Origin: Flavobacteriaceae bacterium UBA6268
GTDB lineage: Bacteria; Bacteroidota; Bacteroidia; Flavobacteriales; Flavobacteriaceae
Assembly: GCA_002440705.1 (NCBI GenBank)
Contig: DJVA01000077.1
Location: 1-27,888 of the forward strand
Length of the DNA stretch: 27,888 nucleotides
Direction: 5' to 3'
In this document: in pieces, positions 24,223-27,888 of the stretch
How positions within the stretch are numbered: the stretch's first letter is position 1
Layout of the letters: every line of letters starts with the position of its first letter
The notes under the pieces: generated by a model
Databases searched by the model: none
What the model was told of the DNA's origin: nothing
Seen by the model: only the letters and a program-made list of their open reading frames with translations
Position numbers and translations under genes: made by a program

Positions 24223-25401
24223 ATGATTGCTGTAGAAAAAGCTTGGCGCCTTATTGACGAAAATGCCTTTGCCTTAGAGCAGTTTGAAACCCGCCGGGTT
24301 ACTGAAGCTTTGGGTTTTGTCCTTTTTGAGCCAGTTGTGTCTCCAATGCATTTGCCGCCGTTCCGCCAATCGGCCATGGATGGTTTTGCTTTGTGCAATC
24401 ACCAGCATTCCATTTACACCCTTGTAGGGGAGGTAAAAGCAGGCGACGCACCTGGCATTACACTAAAAAATGGAGAAGCCGTGCGGATTTTTACAGGGGC
24501 TGTCGTTCCCGATACGGCAACAGCAGTCGTGATGCAGGAAAAAACCAAGGTTGATGGAACACAGCTTGAAATTTTGGGTGTAGTTGAAGCAGGCCAGAAC
24601 ATTCGGCCTTTAGGCGAACAGGTTCAAGAGGGCGATACTGCCCTAAAACAAGGTGCATTACTAACACCTGCCGCTTTGGGCTTTCTTTCATCCATAGGCA
24701 TCCAAGAGGTCAAGGTATTCAAAAAACCAACCGTAGCCATTGTTGGAACAGGAAATGAACTTACCGACCTGGGACAACCCCTAGCGAAGGGAAAAATCTA
24801 TGAAAGCAACACCATCATGTTAGGCACTTCCTTGTGTGCTTTGGGGTGTTACGATCCAACAATATACCGTGTAGCGGATACCTACGAGCAAACGGTTGAC
24901 ACCATTGGAAAAGCCCTAGAGGCTCACGATATGGTGCTCATTTCCGGAGGTATCTCTGTGGGGGACTATGATTTCGTGGGAAAGGCCCTTGATGCCCTAT
25001 CCGTAAATCCGGTTTTTTACAAAGTGAACCAAAAGCCGGGAAAGCCACTATTTTTTGGAAAGAAAGACGAAAAGGTGGTTTTTGCCTTGCCTGGCAACCC
25101 AGCGGCGGCATTGACCTGTTTCTACCTTTACGTATACCCTGCTTTCCGGAGGATGTCTGGGGAAACAAATTTTCAATTGCAATGGACCTTAGAGCGTTCG
25201 GCTTCCGCATGTATCAAAAACGGAAACCGCGCTCAATTTTTCAAGGCCCTCTCAGCAGAAGGAAAGGTGCGTATTCTTGAGGGACAAAGTTCCGCGATGC
25301 TACAAACGTTTGCATTGGCAAACGCCCTGGTCTATGTTCCTGCTGAAGTTAGTGAAATAACCAAAGGCACCCCACTGAAAGTATGGCATTTACCAAATTA
25401 A
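24223..25401 (+). CDS. moeA: Molybdopterin molybdotransferase MoeA
   Basis: Inserts molybdate into adenylylated molybdopterin to give active molybdenum cofactor. The 392-aa product is near the usual 400-aa length. It has PPFRQSAMDGFA (45-56), RIFTGA (88-93), the TGNEL segment near 175, SGGISVGDYD near 240-250, NQKPGKPLFFG and ALPGNPAAAL near 290, and a C-terminal beta domain. It is the first gene of a run of six closely spaced genes for molybdenum cofactor synthesis. The next start is 6 bases after its stop. Confidence 0.95.
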   Translation: MIAVEKAWRLIDENAFALEQFETRRVTEALGFVLFEPVVSPMHLPPFRQSAMDGFALCNHQHSIYTLVGEVKAGDAPGITLKNGEAVRIFTGAVVPDTATAVVMQEKTKVDGTQLEILGVVEAGQNIRPLGEQVQEGDTALKQGALLTPAALGFLSSIGIQEVKVFKKPTVAIVGTGNELTDLGQPLAKGKIYESNTIMLGTSLCALGCYDPTIYRVADTYEQTVDTIGKALEAHDMVLISGGISVGDYDFVGKALDALSVNPVFYKVNQKPGKPLFFGKKDEKVVFALPGNPAAALTCFYLYVYPAFRRMSGETNFQLQWTLERSASACIKNGNRAQFFKALSAEGKVRILEGQSSAMLQTFALANALVYVPAEVSEITKGTPLKVWHLPN

Positions 25402-25407
25402 GACACT

Positions 25408-25746
25408 ATGAGTTTAAAAATTAGAAGTAGAATTTGGATTGAATTGGAAGATCAGGTCTTCCTTGGTGAAGGAAGGGTTCAGGTACTTAAAGCCATTGAC
25501 GAAATGGGCTCTTTGTCGAAAGCAGCAAAAAGCTTGAATATGTCCTATAAAAAGGCATGGCGGTTAGTCGATTCAGTCAATGCATCGGCAAAAAGACCCG
25601 TAATTATTTCCAGTATTGGTGGGAAAGAGGGAGGAGGAACACAGTTAACCCCTTATGGCAAAAGCTTGGTTCACTTGTTTGATGAAATCAATCAAGGGTG
25701 TTGGGACTATTTGGATACCCAGTTGGATAAAATTGAGCAATTATGA
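25408..25746 (+). CDS. ModE-type winged helix-turn-helix protein lacking the molybdate-binding domain
   Basis: A 112-aa protein matching only the DNA-binding half of ModE, the molybdate-dependent repressor. The helix-turn-helix is at about 35-58 (GSLSKAAKSLNMSYKKAWRLVDSVN), followed by a glycine-rich wing (64-78) and LTPYGKSLV. The C-terminal TOBE/Mop domains that bind molybdate in E. coli ModE are absent, so it cannot sense molybdate in the known way unless another protein does so. It lies between moeA and the permease, overlapping the latter by 4 bases. Autoregulation of the operon is an inference. Short ModE-like proteins of this kind occur in other bacteria. Confidence 0.85.
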   Translation: MSLKIRSRIWIELEDQVFLGEGRVQVLKAIDEMGSLSKAAKSLNMSYKKAWRLVDSVNASAKRPVIISSIGGKEGGGTQLTPYGKSLVHLFDEINQGCWDYLDTQLDKIEQL

Positions 25747-26486
25747 TGGAAGGCTTTGGGGTCGCTTGGCCCTTTTTGTTATTACTGCCGTTAGTGGCGT
25801 TCCTTTATGCCAGTGTTGGACACGGGGGAGCAAGCGGTTACTTGGCACTCATGGCCCTGTTTTCCTTTTCACCGGAAGTGATGAAACCCACAGCACTATT
25901 ACTCAATTTGTTTGTGGCTGCCATCGCTTTCTTCCATTACTACCAGTCGGGGTATTTTAGTTGGAAAGCCTTCTGGCCTTTTGCCATTGCATCCATTCCC
26001 ATGGCTTTTTTGGGAGGGATGATTGAACTGGATGCGACGCTTTACAGAAAATTTCTAGGGGTGCTTTTAATTTTTGCCATTTTGAAAATGTTGCAAGTTT
26101 TTGGAAAAGAACGTTCCGAAATACGTTCCGTGAAAATCTGGCAAGGTTTATTGGTGGGAGGTATCATTGGGTATTTTTCTGGGCTTATCGGCATAGGAGG
26201 GGGCATTGTCCTTACCCCTGTCATTTTATTATTTCATTGGGGAAAGATGAAGGAGGCCGCTGCAATTTCGGCTTTGTTCATTTGGGTAAACTCTGCCGCT
26301 GGCCTCCTGGGGCAATTTACGAATGAGATGCAGCTAGTATCCCATTCCCTGCTTCTCGTAGGCATGGCCCTTTTGGGAGGTTTTTTTGGAAGTTACCTTG
26401 GGAGCAAAAAATTGAATAATCTCCATTTAAGGTATTTCCTAGCATTGGTATTGGGCATAGCGTCCTTAAAACTTTTGCTAGCATGA
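25743..26486 (+). CDS. TauE/SafE-family permease (sulfite exporter type)
   Basis: A 247-aa membrane protein with about eight hydrophobic segments. The two halves each carry the family glycine motif: GHGGASGYLALMAL (26-39) and GIGGGIVLTPVILL (150-163). TauE/SafE proteins move small anions or organosulfur compounds such as sulfite and sulfoacetate; the substrate here is unknown. Its position inside a molybdenum cofactor operon, with 4-base overlaps to the regulator before and mobA after, points to a molybdenum-related or sulfur-related anion (inference). No high-affinity molybdate ABC transporter (modABC) is in the window. Confidence 0.9.
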   Translation: MMEGFGVAWPFLLLLPLVAFLYASVGHGGASGYLALMALFSFSPEVMKPTALLLNLFVAAIAFFHYYQSGYFSWKAFWPFAIASIPMAFLGGMIELDATLYRKFLGVLLIFAILKMLQVFGKERSEIRSVKIWQGLLVGGIIGYFSGLIGIGGGIVLTPVILLFHWGKMKEAAAISALFIWVNSAAGLLGQFTNEMQLVSHSLLLVGMALLGGFFGSYLGSKKLNNLHLRYFLALVLGIASLKLLLA

Positions 26487-27058
26487 AAATCCATCCATCC
26501 AACATAACGGGAATTGTTTTGGTTGGCGGCAAGAGTAGCCGTATGGGGACCGATAAAGGGTTGTTATTCTTTCAGGGTAAATCATTTGTGGAACGCATCT
26601 TGGAGGCCTTAAAACCCCTTACTTCAGAAATTTTGATTGTGGGCAATCAAGAAGCCTATGATCAATTCCAAGGAAAACGGGTAAACGATTTGTGGGAAGC
26701 TGCCGGGCCATTGGCTGCAATTTACACAGGATTGTACCATTCCACTTCAGAACATAATTTGGTGGTTAGTTGTGATGTGCCTCTTATCAATTCCAGAATT
26801 CTGAAGCTTTTGATCAATGAAAATACCCCATCGCACGACATTGTTTATATTGAAAGCCAAAAAAGAGCCATGCCGCTGATTGCCCTGTACAAAAGACGAT
26901 GCATGCAGCCTTGTCTAGATTTTTTGAACGCTGGTGAAAGAAGGGTTATGGAACTTTTGCACAAGATGAACAGCAAAGCCGTTAGCTTAAGCGAGGAATT
27001 ACAGCCCTTGGTGGTAAACGTAAACACCAAAAATGATTTAAAAGCATTATCAAAATGA
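26483..27058 (+). CDS. mobA: Molybdenum cofactor guanylyltransferase MobA
   Basis: Attaches GMP to molybdopterin to make the guanine dinucleotide cofactor used by DMSO-reductase-family enzymes such as nitrate reductases. The 191-aa product has the NTP-transferase loop LVGGKSSRMGTDKG (13-26) with Lys25, and the metal-binding region VVSCDVPLI with Asp. The length is typical. Both ends overlap neighbours by 4 bases (ATGA). Its presence suggests the genome has at least one bis-MGD enzyme; none is in the window. A MocA-type cytidylyltransferase is a less likely alternative. Confidence 0.9.
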   Translation: MKIHPSNITGIVLVGGKSSRMGTDKGLLFFQGKSFVERILEALKPLTSEILIVGNQEAYDQFQGKRVNDLWEAAGPLAAIYTGLYHSTSEHNLVVSCDVPLINSRILKLLINENTPSHDIVYIESQKRAMPLIALYKRRCMQPCLDFLNAGERRVMELLHKMNSKAVSLSEELQPLVVNVNTKNDLKALSK

Positions 27059-27288
27059 CCTTAACCGTTAAATATTTTGGGATGCTCACCGAAGCAACCC
27101 ATTGCAGCGAAGAACAGGTGCCTTTTACTTCGGGAGCCATTTTTGATTTGATTTCCATGCTTATTGAAAAATACCCTTCCTTGAAGGGGTATGACTTTCA
27201 GGTTGCTCAAGAAAACAAATTAGTGGCTTTGGAAACTGATCTCTCAGGCGGTGAAATAGCACTGTTGCCACCGTTTGCCGGAGGTTGA
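27055..27288 (+). CDS. moaD: Molybdopterin synthase sulfur carrier subunit MoaD
   Basis: A 77-aa ubiquitin-like protein that carries the thiocarboxylate sulfur used to make molybdopterin with MoaE. It begins with VKYFGMLTEA, typical of MoaD, and ends PPFAGG with the C-terminal Gly-Gly (76-77) that is adenylylated by MoeB. The start overlaps the mobA stop by 4 bases. MoaE and the early enzymes MoaA and MoaC are not in the window. Confidence 0.93.
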   Translation: MTLTVKYFGMLTEATHCSEEQVPFTSGAIFDLISMLIEKYPSLKGYDFQVAQENKLVALETDLSGGEIALLPPFAGG

Positions 27289-27301
27289 TTTAGTTATTGA
27301 G

Positions 27302-27888
27302 ATGAATCGATATAGCAGACATTTAATACTACCAGAAATAGGGTCCATTGGCCAAGAGCGGTTAGGGGCATCCAAAGTATTGGTAATTGGGGCTGGGGGG
27401 CTTGGATGCCCTGCCCTAATGTACCTTGCAGCTGCTGGTGTTGGGCAACTCGGAATTGTGGATTTTGATCTTGTGGAGGAATCCAATTTGCAACGGCAGG
27501 TTTTGTTTGGAACCTCCGATCTTGGAAACAACAAAGCACTAACTGCAAAAAAACGCCTTTCGGATTTGAACAATACCCTAACCATCGACGCCTTTCCGTA
27601 TCGTTTAACCTATCAAAATGCTCTTGCCTTATTTAAATCCTATGATATCGTCGTGGATGGATCGGATAATTATCCCACACGATACCTCATCAACGATGCG
27701 GCACTAATTTGTGGTAAGCCTGTAATTTATGGAGCCATTTTTAAGTTTGAAGGCCAAGTTTCTGTGTTTAATTATCAAAAGGGTCCTAGTTACCGTTGTT
27801 TGTTTGAAAACCCGCCGAAGGCTGCTTTGGCAAATTGTTCAGAAATTGGCGTTCTTGGGGTATTGCCTGGTATTATTGGTTCCATGAT
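27302..27888 (+). CDS. moeB: MoeB/ThiF/HesA-family adenylyltransferase, C-terminus outside the window
   Basis: E1-like enzyme that adenylylates the Gly-Gly end of a sulfur carrier; directly after moaD the target is most likely MoaD. 195 codons are visible, open to the window edge. MNRYSRHLILPEIGSIGQERL is the family N-terminus. The nucleotide loop is G30-A-G-G-L-G35, followed by SNLQRQVLF (61-69), DGSDNYPTRYLIND (119-132) and the NCSEIGVLGVLPGIIGS region (178-194). The first zinc CxxC is here S163-Y-R-C166, so one expected Cys is Ser. A C-terminal rhodanese domain, common in this group, cannot be checked. ThiF is the alternative. Confidence 0.88.
   Translation, partial: MNRYSRHLILPEIGSIGQERLGASKVLVIGAGGLGCPALMYLAAAGVGQLGIVDFDLVEESNLQRQVLFGTSDLGNNKALTAKKRLSDLNNTLTIDAFPYRLTYQNALALFKSYDIVVDGSDNYPTRYLINDAALICGKPVIYGAIFKFEGQVSVFNYQKGPSYRCLFENPPKAALANCSEIGVLGVLPGIIGSM

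Overview
The window reads as a chromosomal segment of a Flavobacteriaceae-type bacterium (phylum Bacteroidota). The evidence is lineage-restricted genes: gliding lipoprotein GldJ divergent from the type IX secretion genes porU and porV. tRNA genes lack an encoded CCA, Shine-Dalgarno sites are mostly absent, and many start codons are preceded by TAnnTTTG, the Bacteroidota -7 promoter element. No phage, insertion sequence, CRISPR array or clear foreign island is visible. The window is almost entirely housekeeping and lineage-core genes.

Layout. 1-492: the 3' part of tRNA-Val(TAC), a complete tRNA-Val(GAC), each followed by a hairpin with a T-run, then a nested inverted repeat and two 74-bp direct copies of a structured non-coding repeat. 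493-3539 (minus): murF and gldJ, separated by a strong bidirectional terminator. 3540-3748: a divergent promoter region. 3749-9361 (plus): porU, porV, cdd. 9481-12075 (plus): pdhA and pdhC (pyruvate dehydrogenase E1 alpha and a two-lipoyl-domain E2). 12146-15959 (plus): a tightly packed set of an SDR oxidoreductase, an SprT-like metalloprotein, mannose-1-phosphate guanylyltransferase and a DUF389 membrane protein. 15963-17464 (minus): mlaF-mlaE type lipid ABC transporter. 17506-21067 (minus): alkaline phosphatase lipoprotein, family 2 glycosyltransferase, small SAM methyltransferase, KAS III-like condensing enzyme. 21147-23996 (minus): gcvP. 24223-27888 (plus): a molybdenum cofactor operon, moeA, ModE-type HTH protein, TauE/SafE permease, mobA, moaD and a MoeB/ThiF-like gene cut by the window edge.

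How the genes work together. GldJ, PorU and PorV are parts of the same outer-membrane secretion and gliding apparatus. PdhA and PdhC form part of one complex, but E1 beta and E3 are not here. MlaE and MlaF form the inner-membrane core of a lipid transporter, with no MCE subunit adjacent. MoeA, MobA, MoaD and MoeB act in late steps of molybdopterin synthesis and activation. In the operon they surround an HTH-only ModE relative and an anion permease, which makes this the least routine part of the window. Several open reading frames have obvious upstream false starts; I place starts using signal peptides, family N-termini and promoter positions. I saw no convincing wholly new system. The items most worth a second look are the tRNA-linked structured repeat, the very short leaders at porU and the SDR gene, the KAS III/methyltransferase/glycosyltransferase set, and the regulator-permease pair in the molybdenum operon.
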